From contig LS997562.1 of NCBI GenBank assembly GCA_000469685.2, positions 38,600,345-38,664,344 of the forward strand: a DNA stretch of 64,000 nucleotides, written 5' to 3'. Within the stretch, counting starts at the first letter, position 1. Every line of letters starts with the position of its first letter. Position numbers and translations under genes: made by a program. Positions 51,301-61,816 of this stretch are shown one piece after another. The notes beneath the pieces are model-generated. The model worked only from the letters and a program-made list of their open reading frames with translations. It made no database searches and was not told the origin of the DNA. This DNA is from Haemonchus contortus. Lineage: Eukaryota; Nematoda; Chromadorea; Rhabditida; Trichostrongylidae.

Positions 51301-51596
51301 GGCAGCGTGCAGTGTTCCTGAAGCAAGCCAGAAAATTTGCCATGAGCACACCATCTTTACCATTATTTTTTTCAGCCACGCGAGACAAGAGAGATGATGC
51401 CGACACCAACACCAGTTCAACCAAGCCTAAGGACGAGCCGCTGAAGAAGAAGCCGAAGATTGTCAAGCCGCACGTGATGTATGTACGAGACGCCAAAGCC
51501 GAACGCAGACGCCACGCACACTTCATGAAGCAGGAAAAGGACAGCAAAGCAAATGTAAGCCGTCGGAGCCTGGCTCCCCCACGGAGGGGCGTGTAG
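48351..51596 (+). CDS. Gag-protease fused to an integrase-tail remnant (1081 codons)
   Basis: The frame opens with an acidic, coiled-coil-like N terminus (about residues 20-60), then a Gag capsid-like region (about 320-490, with HPQGKGFEQFITSF). A CCHC zinc knuckle (CSFCKKQGHFKRDC, about 533-546) should bind RNA. A retropepsin-type aspartic protease has its LDTGSQISIL active site near residue 632 and ends near 720. After a short Arg/Lys-rich linker the frame runs straight into GERVYMRIP...NSALVT (about 800-850), which resembles the C-terminal tail of a retroelement integrase, then an AT-hook-like KRGRPKKSRG and a long basic tail ending inside the 3' LTR. Reverse transcriptase, RNase H and the catalytic integrase domain are absent. 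The frame has no stop or shift across the deletion. The start has no in-frame competitor close by. Confidence 0.85.
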   Translation: MAENEIDKEMKQMLSFDNGDDDQVTNLQSQVATLMEQVQKLLQQAGQVKSSVSIVQNEVQALQTLPERVQQEIWKDNRTRAAEKNRDEVALTISELAGDSCEIINREMPKINQLIDHLLLWENYNWEQLISELKELQTQALHDDQCMRELARILNVASTEVVSTVKTYFGKHGKHKEPCSNTPNLAHPVGHERSESANRQLFQREQPMEVDNPSTSTSFRSVMKQVRERDRAPFAELTPFDLAEAERSQFNPFKTVSYCTPVSQNDDLEFVNNAFLQSSRGKARPLTAQPTQSSQGGFPSLSQFSPQMNMGVTLAAMALPEVPPFSHPQGKGFEQFITSFHMKYGGLGLQDEMLIHLMCTKLQGYPKAVVETLPRSSKEGSYVHFVEALRAKLKENEVAQRTETYIKLKQLRKRSSVTDYCLELEDLTRKVYPDASEKELSMIRAGELITQLTEWKEYVQLFNTLEQSKQEEAYEKLKNLAQSIERSQQVAKAVRFSLRESQENNLSSRQSGNRDHIPSDNYNNEPQLHTVACSFCKKQGHFKRDCWKTRGARNKECPALPSSTPSNSAPFDRQSSSRNQKEQGPEVQTFTTTLDKWECGEIQVKATAQNELFGKQTVAKVDLLGMSRNALLDTGSQISILPLKMLREAQKAGFDIDKDVEEVPIPNQRTIYDASGNPMEFNGAIRLTIKTKNVKPQRVAMFVRKSNDNMITLGTNVLEKLNIVLKEQDDTGEQKNPRRRGRNQQSFPGQSKKLNRHNPETQRAVVVRRAVVSCSSKQNQRARERVEQNYVKWKSVSEGPFAVGERVYMRIPMEKASSTRPKLVNERNGPPRVIDVSDNSALVTSKAGGAEPLKVQFDLLRKLPIGMDNDPVQTVRQRKKRGRPKKSRGSHSKTACFRVDVGPSQEDPLRLFDPCTCKISRTKAKTALPSLRSEVVEELREPARGFDARVVDAYGTIDTTVPLGHPDSSLEVSPRRDDDRFHSRQRAVFLKQARKFAMSTPSLPLFFSATRDKRDDADTNTSSTKPKDEPLKKKPKIVKPHVMYVRDAKAERRRHAHFMKQEKDSKANVSRRSLAPPRRGV
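50638..50679 (+). repeat. Short triplication at the pol-deletion junction
   Basis: GAGCTGTAGT occurs three times within about 42 bp, just where protease-linker sequence gives way to integrase-tail-like sequence. It looks like a repair or template-switch scar and keeps the reading frame open. Confidence 0.6.
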
Positions 51597-51855
51597 AGTG
51601 TGGATGGACCTCCTTGACGTTTCAATTGGTCAACGTACTAATGTGATCTACTACGTTATTGTATTGACCTATTGACGTGGCGCGGCCACCCCTATATAAG
51701 GGCGCACCGTCGCCATTGTGCTGCATTATTGTTATTCTTTTCTTTTGGACTGTTATCCGTGTTCTGTTGTTTCTCTTATAAATCGCTTCCCTTTTGCTCG
51801 CCGGACGCATCTGACCGGTTCAACCGAACCTAGACAAGGTGAGGCTGAACCCACA
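51592..51855 (+). repeat. 3' LTR (264 bp)
   Basis: By eye it is identical to the 5' LTR, including the TATA box at 51693-51700. Its first bases supply the TAG stop codon of the element's open frame. Confidence 0.92.
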
Positions 51856-54160
51856 GTGTGCGATAACCTACGAACACTTTTCTGAGAAAACATCGCAGCT
51901 TCTAACACAATTTTTTCTCGAAGAAAAATTTTCCTCTGTTTCAAAAGTATGTGCACACTCAGCAACAAACAAAAATATAACCGAGATCAGCAACCAATAG
52001 GGTTTGACAATGGTTTCGTTACGGTAGGTTCTTTAGTTACCTTTGAAATGGAAAATTTTGAGTGTGCACATACTTTCGAAACGCACTGTATTTGTGGACC
52101 ATGCTGTTCGAGGTGTGAGGGAATTAAGAAAAAGTTTGTGAAAGAGTGAAAATGGTTGAGACGAAATAGAGCTTTATGTAGCTCACTCAACTATTGCCCA
52201 AATGGGAGGGAAAAACGAGAAATAGTGAGTGACGTTGATGCCATAATTGCAATGCGGAGATCAGGTTCAAGGTCCAACTCTACCCAGAGGATTTTTCACT
52301 CCTATAGGTTCGGGACACGTGGGCTCAAAGCATCAGACTAAACATACAATGAGACTGCATTCCGGAAGCTAGCAGGTGAATTCAATAAGATCCATGCTCC
52401 TCCGCAATGGTCAGTAGAAGACGGACGCTTGGCTCAACTTCTGAGGACTAGAAGTTTTTGAGACCTAGTAGGAGCCTCTTTTTCCGTATACTTAGCTCCG
52501 GCAGATATGGTCTAATAGAAAAATCGCTACTGGAAGGGGAAAATGTATGAACTGTATGTAGACTCACGTGAATAACAGATTGTTGTCGAAGAGACAGTAA
52601 ATAAAATTGATCGAACCCGTCCAAGGTTAGCTACTCATAGTAGAGCCTAGTGTATAGCACTAGCGCCTTTGTTCCCCCGAAACCCCGTCAACGTCAATGC
52701 AATTGGATAGATAAAATCTCTGATTGGAAGATCGCAATGCTAGAAATGTGACGAAACTTCAACGTCAATGGCGTCATAAAGCCAGATGGAGCATTCTTTA
52801 CTAGTTCCCATTTAATTTTAATTCATACACTATCATTAGTACAGGTATTATATAATGGTCCCGATCAAATCCCCCAACAGACTCTCAGATTTGCCCCAAG
52901 TGTCATATCTGCCGGAGCAGCCATACTTGTTTGTTTGTATAATTATCTACCTATTTAATTATTTAATTGATTACCTGTTTATTTTTTATCTATATAGTTA
53001 TCCGTTGGCATAATAAATTATTTACTTATTTTTTGTCTAAAACTTATTTATCTACGCATTCATTTATTTACTTATTTGATTATTTATCAAAATCACGCTC
53101 GAAGTGCGACCAGTAGCCATGCAGAAACTTGCTCTGATCTAACTCATTGTCAGACAGAAGTGCAACGCAAAATGAAAGTTAATGAAGTTAAATACACAAA
53201 TAAATAAATGAAATAAATAAATGAATAGAGCAAAATCAGCTCGAGTAGAAATGAACAAAAGAAAAATGAAGAAGCAGATATGATTCTCAAGGCAAAAACG
53301 AATAAAAAAAATAAAACAAACCATATTTATGGACTGCAATATAATAAATAAAATAATTGAACGAATAATAAATATAAATTGAATAGATAGAACACATTGA
53401 TAAAAGTTAAGGTACTTCAGGTAAATGGATGAAAAACATGGCAACAAATGAGAGAAACTGCCAGCAGCTCTCAAAATATAAAACGAAAAAGGTCGTATGG
53501 CACATTCGAAGAAGTTTTCACGGGGTCCATTTGAGAAAACACCTGATTTACGCCATGATATCGATCTCGGCCTCTGTTGTTGCCACATTTGATAGTGTAC
53601 TTAACCTACAGAGAGATCTTGTGACTTGCAGGTAATAACAACGACTTCGGCTGTTATACCGTTGTCAAGCCACTCATGTTATGTTCGAAATAATGAACAA
53701 ATATTTAACAGTTGAACGTATCAGAAGTTGTTTGAAACACAGAATGAGGGAATTGGAGGGAAAACTGAAAACCCTAAAAAAAGGGCAAAAGTTCAGAGTT
53801 TAAACTAAAATGCAAAAGTTAAAAGTGAAGTTGAATGTCTAAGAGGTTTTATTCTAAAGGTAAGTTCATGAAATCCAACATTACTATGTTTTTTAAACAT
53901 TTTCCAAAAGACGGAGATCAAACTGGAACATTCTGCTCAAATCGATACAATCGGGCCGCCTCGATCCGAAGCATTGAAGGGAAGCGATTCGAAGTCAGAA
54001 GTCCAAAATTGGAATGGAATGCGATTGATGTGGGAGGATGGGTGGTAGAGGGAGTGGGTCGGCGTCGTCGTCGAGAGAAACTGGTTTTCGACCAACCCCA
54101 GCTGTGTTGTTGGGAGACGCATGACATCATGCAAGGGTCGAGCACCCCAATACGTATATG

Positions 54161-54292
54161 TCAAAGCTTTGAGACCTCAAGCGGAACATTAAGGAAGGAG
54201 ATAATGGCTGTCGGTGCTATTAGGAGTAGTCCAGATGCTGAAAGTGACATGAGTGACCGCGGTAGCGCTCCGTGACAGCTCCTTTGCTCCAT
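54161..54292 (-). CDS. Short frame with signal-peptide-like N terminus (tentative)
   Basis: The frame starts at GCCATGG (54292, a good initiation context) and runs 43 codons to TGA. Its second half, MSLSASGLLLIAPTAIISFL, is hydrophobic and looks like a signal peptide or anchor. A possible donor (GAG|GTCTCA) near its end would let it act as a first exon. It lies upstream, on the same strand, of the micro-exon membrane-protein gene whose N terminus is missing; the link is speculative because 7.4 kb and the LTR element lie between. Confidence 0.22.
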   Translation of the reverse strand: MEQRSCHGALPRSLMSLSASGLLLIAPTAIISFLNVPLEVSKL

Positions 54293-55412
54293 GGCAACCT
54301 CCCCAGACTGTGGTCAACTCCCGCTTATTGTCGGTATGGCAAATGGGCTTTGTATGGCGAAAATCAATGACGGTCACCGAAACACCCACTGGGCACCCCC
54401 GCGACTCATTATGTACTCTCTCCATTATTTTCTTTCTTTCTGCTTGATCGCTCCAGTTCAAACTTATTCAGGAACTGGACTGGCCCTCACTATGGTTCAG
54501 CGGTTCCAACATTTGGGGTAAATTTTTCTGCCGAGACTATTCTAATGATACTATTCGCTCTAATCCCGAATGGGTGATTGGTGGCTCGTGTTCCCATCGG
54601 CTCTTTTAACTTTTTTTCTTGGTTCTCTTCGAAAATTCACATGAAGAGCTTATTCAGGAGTCTGGTCAAGAATGAAACAATTAAACATTATACCTGTTCC
54701 CAGACTTACGTTCTGACATGGGTCCACTAAAAGCTGATGAGTTGGTGTAAGTGTAAGCTAAGTACTAGGCCCATGTGGGTGCAAATACTGCTTGGAATCT
54801 TGGGTAATCCGTAAACCTTAGATAGACTAGTCGGTTCGGTAAGCGGGACAGATACCCGGACTTGCAACGTCGAGAAGTGGCACTGGTGTCAAAAAAGGGT
54901 GTCACATTCGTGATCAGAACGCTCAATAATCCCTGCCGATTGGGCTGAAATAAAAACTCAACTCTAGTGTTAATTCGTTTGACCGTATGACTTATGATAC
55001 TCTTTGTTACTATACCATTAGGTATTAGGATAAACTAAGATAAATGGGCGGGGCGGACCCTCAGACGAGATTGATCAACGCCAAGAACTTCATGATTCTT
55101 ATATTATCAGGTTATATTGCATTATTTTTCTCCTCTTACCGATTTTTATGACTTGTGATATTCAACGTGATCCTAATATTTTTTGAACTAGAACTGTCAG
55201 GTCATTTTATGTCACATTTTATGATATTTTTTGATATAATTTTGTTATTTTTCATGGTGTAATATCATCATAGTAATTTATACTATATTTTACACTTTGC
55301 TATTTATTCACGGCCTATGATCGCCATGATAATTATGGTTCATCACAATATGATATTACTATAATAATCTATACTAAAATCTACATTGCACTATTTATTG
55401 ATAACTGGAATA

Positions 55413-55632
55413 TTTATATCTATAACTACTCATGATATCTAATGATGACTCATAGTAAACATTAGCATACTATGTAATATTTTAATTTATATCTATAACT
55501 ACTCATGACATCTAATGATAACTCATGGTAAAATATTAGCGTACTATGTGTATTTCAATTTATATCTATGACTACTCATGGTATCTAATGATAACTCATG
55601 GTAAAATAGTAGCGTACTATGTAATATTTTAT
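55413..55632. repeat. 73-bp tandem repeat, about three units
   Basis: TTTATATCTATRACTACTCAT begins units at 55413, 55486 and 55559, an exact 73-bp period. Units also share TCTAATGAT and AGC(A/G)TACTATG. The array is AT-rich and non-coding. Confidence 0.85.
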
Positions 55633-57130
55633 TTTACGTGTTATGCTTATAACATAATAAATAAAGCCTGCCGATGTTTCTACCATTTATTTTGCACACC
55701 CTGGGAGATCTTTTCGAGATAAAAATCAGGTCCAGCAGGGGTGCATCGCTTTTAAGTGTTTTCTGACCCCTTTCCTTTCAGTTTTCTTTCTTGTCAAGCC
55801 TAATTATGTGAGAATCGGCATGTAGACGTAGGAGGTGCGAATTCGGTGGCTGTTTTCGTCGCTTTATCGCCCCCTTACAATCGATCCTCGAGCTCTTAAT
55901 GGCCCTTCAGCAGCTCATCAACATTCCATTCAGTTTCTCGTTACTTTTACTACTTCATCTGGAAATTTTTTCCGTCTTCTAAGTACTTTTCAGTCGAAAA
56001 TTTCTATTAATATATTTTTTAGGGAATTCTCGTTATACACTGTCATTTTCCTATGAAAAAAACATTTGGCTCGTATTGCTTCTGTCATTTTAATTTTAAC
56101 TTTTTTTATTCAAAAAAAAATCGGGAAGTACGTGCTCTCGGGTGCTCCATTTTTGAGATATTGCTAAAAATTTTTTTCTTGATTTTTTGGTCCTCTTAAA
56201 GTTCCTGTCAAGTTTTTTCCCCATTTCAATAATGGACCGCTTGCCCGCTCGATGATATTTTTACATTTTTCTTAAAAATTTTCAAATCGAGAGGAAAGGT
56301 TATTCTAAAATCGAATGTTTAATTTGTTTTAATAATTTTTTTGGACTTTTGTCAAACAATGCACTATGTAGGTTCAGAATATTATCAGAATTACAATATT
56401 CAATAATAAATATACTTTTTTGCTCTGAAAATCTCAACATATAATGTTGATGCTATTTTTTGATATCCACTGATATTAATTCTTAAGGAATGGAGGGTTT
56501 CATAGAGCTGAATGGATCACAATCTCAGCGCTCTTCGAATGCCCCTCTGAATGTTTGATTGCTTCTGTGGGGCTTTCGTGGGAATACTAGCCGGTTATCA
56601 TTCCGAAAGACGATGGATGTGGTCGTGCGGAGAGAGCACTGAGCCGGGATTTGAGCCCTGGACTGTACCTGTGGTGGTGTGGCACTTGCTACTACCCTAC
56701 TTCTGCCTTTTAAATGACAAGTTATGTTGGGAGGCTGAATTTCTCGGGTTTAGTTCACTGCCACAATCTGCATTGGGAAGCATTAGCAAGAAGATGGCTA
56801 TCTGACCATAAGCTACGACTACTTGTTGACACTACCGGAATGTTGTTTTAGCAATTCCTGTGACGGACGAGCTGTTAATCGGATGCGCCAGGGCCTATCT
56901 GATTATCATCGTCTGCCGTTCCCAGGCGCGGTAGCTAAGCATCTGCTTATTCGGGCGTGTGAACATCTTGACGATATCAGTCAGAAATTAATATCGTCAA
57001 CAACATTTTCATTACTAGTAAACTGACTCTCCAACATTCTAGACTATGGGTTCCCAAAGCATTTGACGATACTCTCCTAAATATCTATCCGTATAGTAGA
57101 TTATGACGTTTACGTAGATGATGAGCTCCA

Positions 57131-57290
57131 TTTGGAATGCGCCCATCAATCCGTGGATGCATCCTGCTTTCATCAAGAATTTCAGTAGCGATTGATTGCG
57201 TATTCAGCCCTTACATTGACTAGCCGTAGCTAGCTGTTGTGCAGATCAGTATTTTTATCCTCGCGACGAGTCCAGTACCAATTGACTTAC
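57131..57290 (+). repeat. Dispersed repeat copy
   Basis: It starts TTTGGAATGCGCCCATC and continues to TAGCGATTGATTGCGTATTC and CCCTTACATTGAC, matching the copy at 58452. A tRNA-B-box-like GGGTTCGAGTCCC lies further downstream near 57490-57505. Confidence 0.6.
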
Positions 57291-58451
57291 GCGGGAGGGC
57301 TGCAAAACCCGGGCTCTATGCGGGGTATGTATAGGCCATGGCTCTGATCCGCGGGCCATGCAAACGATGGCATTTGGCACTGCCCCACCCTCGACTTACC
57401 AGTAGTACTGCTCTTTTGAACAAGGTGTCCGAGTATGAAAACAGCACCTAGTGTGACGAATAAGAGCGCGATGTTCGGATAACACAAGTACGGGTTCGAG
57501 TCCCTCTCGAGGCCGAAGGTTTGTCCACAACTTGCCTAGGAATATCTGGTTAAAGCTGTTATAATGAACCAACGAAACAATTGTATGATGGAACTCTGCC
57601 GATCATATCTATAGTCGTGCCGCATTTATTTACTTGTTTGTTTTTGGTAGCCATATTTTGCCACTCAACGCTAACCCACTTTAGACTTCTGTCCGGTTAT
57701 TGTGTGAATGGTTTGGTGGAATTGGTATGAAAAGTTTTAAAAATAGGATTGATGTCAACAAATCGCCTCTCTTTCGTAAATACGTTTCATTTTCATTGTT
57801 GAATTCATATGCTCTCGAAAATAACCTGTATAAATAAACAAAAACAAAACAGCAAAACGAAGAAATTCTCCACTGCACAGATGAAAGTCTTGGACTTGTA
57901 CTTGTCTAAGTTCATGAACTCAATTTTGTTTCATTTCTTGTGATTTTTTCCACATGAGTTTTGTTTACGTTCATATAAATAAATAAGTAAATAAATAAAT
58001 AAGAAATTCCCATTGGTAAGAAGGCATTCGTCAAGGCACTGTTGCTTCTGCGAATTAAAACATGAGAAGTATTCGACCGAATGAATCTTTACCAATCTTT
58101 CTGAGAGAAGCCGAGTAATGAGCTTTTACTAGTAAAGGTTCGATAGTACATAGAAGCAATTACTACTTGGAATTACTAGCCTGGTTTCTCTGAAGTGTCC
58201 GTAAAGCGACATTGGCATAGCTATCGAACGTTCATGTCAGGCAATGCGAGAAGAGGTGTTTCCCAGTAAATTCCTTGCACCTACAAGAACGGCAGCTTCA
58301 TTCCATTAGACTCAAGTGGCAAATTCATGCAAATTGGATCTCTCAGTGCAATTTCCCTTCGTGTGCTTGGAGGTATCTACCTAACCGTTTCCTCATGACC
58401 ATATTTGTTTACTCTTAGGCCAGTTATGAAGTTCGCACTGGTTATTATAGT

Positions 58452-58680
58452 TTTGGAATGCGCCCATCCACTCGATTTCGTTCGAAGTTGTTGTAGCGAT
58501 TGAATGCGTATTCGGCCTATACATGGACCTTCAAAGCCAATAACTTAGTGATTTCATTCTCTCGAGCCAACTTCTTACCGTTCAACCAACCCTGGAGGGA
58601 TACAATGCTTGGGTCTAGGCAGATACCGATCCAGGATTCAGTTCCTCAAGACGAACTTAAGGGGGAATGGGTGTTATCCA
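58452..58680 (+). repeat. Dispersed repeat copy
   Basis: TTTTGGAATGCGCCCATCC, GTAGCGATTGAATGCGTATTC and GGCCTATACATGGACC occur in the same order and spacing as in the 57131 copy. A GATACCGATCCAGGATTCAG stretch near 58620-58640 parallels the tRNA-like end of the 29923 copy. Confidence 0.6.
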
Positions 58681-60644
58681 CAGTCACAAACACCTCTTCC
58701 GATGACATAGAAACGTAATAATATGAGCCTACAAGTAAAAATTGATTTTTGATTTATATTAGAGAAATTCTCACGAAAAGTCTGCTAAGCTGCTCAAAAC
58801 TATCGGCAAAAACATGCTAGCATTGCGGTTGAAAGCATAGATAGTAGCCAGGTTAAGCTGTACGGTAAACACTGATCTGAACAGCCATCCGAACATGCAA
58901 ATAGGCTCCGCTCTACTTCTTCTCCACTGAATTTCTCCCAATTAGTGGCCACTTCGAAAAAAAAAGTTCGCTGCAAGGTTTTTTTTTGCGTTTGTTTACA
59001 TTCCATTGAGTCCCACCATTGTTTTTCTGCTTTTTTTGTTTCATTGCTCTACCTTTTTGCGGTTCCTCATGTGGATTGTCTATTGTAGGTGATAGTGTCT
59101 TGTTGATGAAAAACATGCGCTCAAGTACGGACTGACTTGAACTTCTACTGCCAAAGCCCTTAACAGCTTGGACTGGTTTTCAATTGATATTCAAGTGGTC
59201 TCATTTATTACGATCGGTACTTTTTAATTTCGAATGTTGATTGATCATGATATGGTTGGAACTCTTTAGGAACCATGCAGGAGCCAGTAGATTCCTTTTA
59301 TCGCAAAATTTTTTTCCGTAATGAACCTCTGGTTAGTTTTCAGTCTTTAGGGAGAATTGTAAGGTCCGTTGGGTACGTTTCAAGAAGTAAGACACCTGTC
59401 CACCCTCCTTTTGAAGAGCAAATTTTGAATGACTGTTGTTAAAGACCTTTTGGACCGAAGGAAAGACCGAATTCTAAACTATGTACTAACAAATTGTAGC
59501 AATGGTCGCAAGTTTTTTTGGCGAATTACTTGACTGTTTTGCCGTCTGGTCTCAACAATAAAACCTATTTGGGTCATACTACTTACGCTACGCTTAATTT
59601 TTCCTCTACGATGGCCTTCAAGAACCTTTCGGGTCCAACCGTTTTTCTCCTTGTAGTGTTGCTTGGATAACAAAAATCAATGGCGAGAAGCTGGATATTT
59701 TCAACAACTAACCCTTGGACCATGTGGGCATGACGCGGCGGCCCTTACATCGTCACGGCCTCCTGGACTGCTTTCTAGGGGCAGCTTTGCCTGGTCGATG
59801 CTAACGTGGAGCCCTGGCTCTTTTTATGTGCGGCCTTCATCACCCCCCAAAGTGCAATTCGATACGAACTTTCCGTTCCGTGGGTGTTTGATGACGATGG
59901 CAGAAAAGAAAAAACGCCGATGCTTCGATGCTAATTCGTGCGGATTGCATTTTTTATTGGTTTCCATACAGTTGTATGGCTTCATTCTTCTGTTTCAGAA
60001 TCGCATCATTGCTTTAGTTTCAGGATAGCTTCGTTGTAATTATTTTCATGGTGATTGGGCTACGGTATGATTTTTTAACCTTTTGAGAAAGGATGGCTTT
60101 GGTTTTATTAGTTCCTTTAACGAGATAGTACAGAGCTTGAAAAAAGGCTTTTAAAAAGTCTCGCGAAAGCTGTGACATGAAAATGGACCTTTTTAATGTT
60201 ACAGCTTTTCTGGCTAGATAACTAAAGACCGAATTGGACAAGCTGACTATGGTGTTACCTGGCTGTCTTCCAGATTATTTTTGAACATGCCAAATAACAC
60301 TTTTCGTTTTCAACATTTTTCTTGGCCTTTTCTTCGGCTTAACATTCCCTCAACAATATTACTATTACTATTACACTATAATGTGATATTACTTCTTCGA
60401 AATTTGTCACTTATAAGACCTATGCACCCGCTTTGCTGTTTTCGAGTACTAGTTGGGCTCTGCCTATTTTTTTCGTTTCCCGTTCAGATTCTGGACTCCA
60501 TTGTCTGTTGTCCATAATTTCAACGGGGTCCATTAGTGGTTATGGACCGCATAAGTGTTACTACCTTGGGCCAGTCGTAACGTTTACTGCCTTACCTCTT
60601 ATCCTTCTCTGATGGGGTTTCTTCGATCCCCTTCTACAAACACA

Positions 60645-60789
60645 ATGGTTGTGAGCCTAATGGGCAGGACGGCCCAAATGCTAGCTGAAGTGAGCCAGAG
60701 CCAACCAGCCAAGTCTCACTACGAAATGCAGTTCAGGCCCTTCCACCTTGCTGGATATCCTTGCTATGCGCCCTGCATGCAGCCTCAAG
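60645..60789 (+). CDS. Candidate exon (48 codons)
   Basis: The frame from ATG at 60645 ends at a strong donor CAAG|GTAAAG with the peptide HYEMQFRPFHLAGYPCYAPC, richer in aromatic and Cys residues than chance frames nearby. No acceptor is needed if it is a first exon. The phase (1) would fit an exon starting with two spare bases; the partner is not certain. Function unknown. Confidence 0.35.
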
Positions 60790-61420
60790 GTAAAGATATT
60801 TTTTGGATGTTTCTTAGGTTGAGAGATGTTTATATGTAGAAGTCTCTGATTTGTACTTTCACATGTGTCCAGTACTGAGTAGATCCAGTGGCTCCTTCAG
60901 ATAGGACAGTTAACAATCTCAGTTTTCCCAGACTAAGCAGTGCTTGCTATCTCTGAGGCAATCTCTGCCTACTTTGAATACTAGTTAACCTTGATCTTGG
61001 TCCCTCATAGATTGAGAGCATCAAATTAGGTATTTATCTGCATCTCTACCAGTCACACTTTACTTCAGAGAATTGTTTATTATTATAATATTTATTTATT
61101 TATTTATTTATTTATTTTCTTGTTTATTTATTTGTCTATTTATTTAGTCGTCCATTAGATATTTTTAAAGTGAGAATTTCTAAGTGAAAAAGTGAAAAAG
61201 AACTCCATTCCAAGATCTCGCTAAACGATTCCTCCTACCTACTTCGTGAATCTCATCACCTTTCTCACAATCTGTTGAAAACTATTTTTATTGACTGTTG
61301 GAATTCCCAGGATGAAGAAAACGATAAATATCGAATGTAGAATTTTCAATGACATCAACAAAAATGCCATGCACATTTATGATGATAGCCGGCTCTCACA
61401 TAATCGGCTGGCCACAGCGA

Positions 61421-61504
61421 GTCATTGTAGAGGCCACATACGCATTCAATAAGCCACTGCGGTCCCGAATGGAAGTCGAATACGAGGCGCATCCCAAACT
61501 GGGG
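61421..61504 (-). repeat. Dispersed repeat copy (inverted)
   Basis: On the minus strand it reads GGGATGCGCC...TTATTGAATGCGTATGTGGCC...CTACAATGAC, the same order as the plus-strand copies. The 70-codon open frame overlapping it is therefore discounted. Confidence 0.55.
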
Positions 61505-61679
61505 GATTTAATCATGCTGAAACTCTATTCCGATCCATACTATGCACCCAGGGTGGGCTAGGACCGGCATATCCAATGCCAAATGTCAGCAGATTTGTGC
61601 AATATTATATACATTTGAAAATATTGTTTTTATATCGAAAAAAAAACTAATCAAGGGATAGAAACCAGATTTCGTAGTA

Positions 61680-61816
61680 TAAATGCAATTGAAACGGATA
61701 GAAAACGAAACGCTGCAAAATTATCTAGTTCTACTCAAGCATAAATTAATCGCAATGCCATGGAATGCAATTGAATTTTGCAGCGTTTCGTTTTCTGTCC
61801 GTTTCATTTGCATTTA
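61680..61816. mobile_element. Foldback MITE with about 42-bp inverted arms and TA ends
   Basis: AAATGCAATTGAAACGGATAG...AAACGCTGCAAAATT (61681-61722) is mirrored by AATTTTGCAGCGTTT...CGTTTCATTTGCATTT (61774-61815) with few mismatches. TA lies at both outer ends, as expected for a TA target duplication. The core is about 50 bp and non-coding. Confidence 0.8.

Larger units (their letters stand above)
47586..51855 (+). mobile_element. LTR retrotransposon, internally deleted, full-length ends
   Basis: Two 264-bp LTRs (47586-47849 and 51592-51855, both TGTAGAG...CCCACA) flank 3.7 kb. The 4-bp target duplication GTGT lies at 47582-47585 and 51856-51859. A candidate primer-binding site starts TGGGGGCCGAAC at 47850; a short purine tract GGAGGGG (51583-51589) precedes the 3' LTR. 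I see no base difference between the LTRs, which implies a recent insertion. The single long frame lacks reverse transcriptase, RNase H and the integrase core, so the copy must have been mobilised by enzymes supplied in trans. The order Gag-CCHC-protease and an integrase-tail-like segment suggest a Ty3/Gypsy-type parent, but with the core missing this is not certain. Confidence 0.9.
47489..52090. mobile_element. Tc1/mariner-like inverted-repeat element (MITE), split by an LTR element
   Basis: The left terminus TACGTGCGTTTCAAAAGTATG (from 47491, after TA) is mirrored at 52062-52090 by ...CATACTTTCGAAACGCACTGTA, giving inverted repeats of about 27 bp with TA at the ends, as in Tc1/mariner elements. 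A third copy of the terminus, in left orientation, lies at about 51937-51963. Removing the LTR element leaves only about 330 bp without a transposase, so this is a non-autonomous element, possibly with a second one nested at 51937-52090. Confidence 0.7.
52091..60644. other. Intergenic; repeats and low-complexity DNA
   Basis: No firm gene is seen. TTTATTTATT-type low complexity lies at about 52925-53400, 57975-58010 and 56090-56350. A tandem repeat at 55413-55632 and dispersed repeats at 57131 and 58452 are listed separately. Balanced-composition sequence at 53930-54480 may hold a promoter or first exon (see the short frame at 54161-54292). Confidence 0.4.

Noticed and set aside
61349..61561. 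70-codon plus-strand open frame
   Set aside because: Most of it is an inverted copy of the dispersed repeat family.
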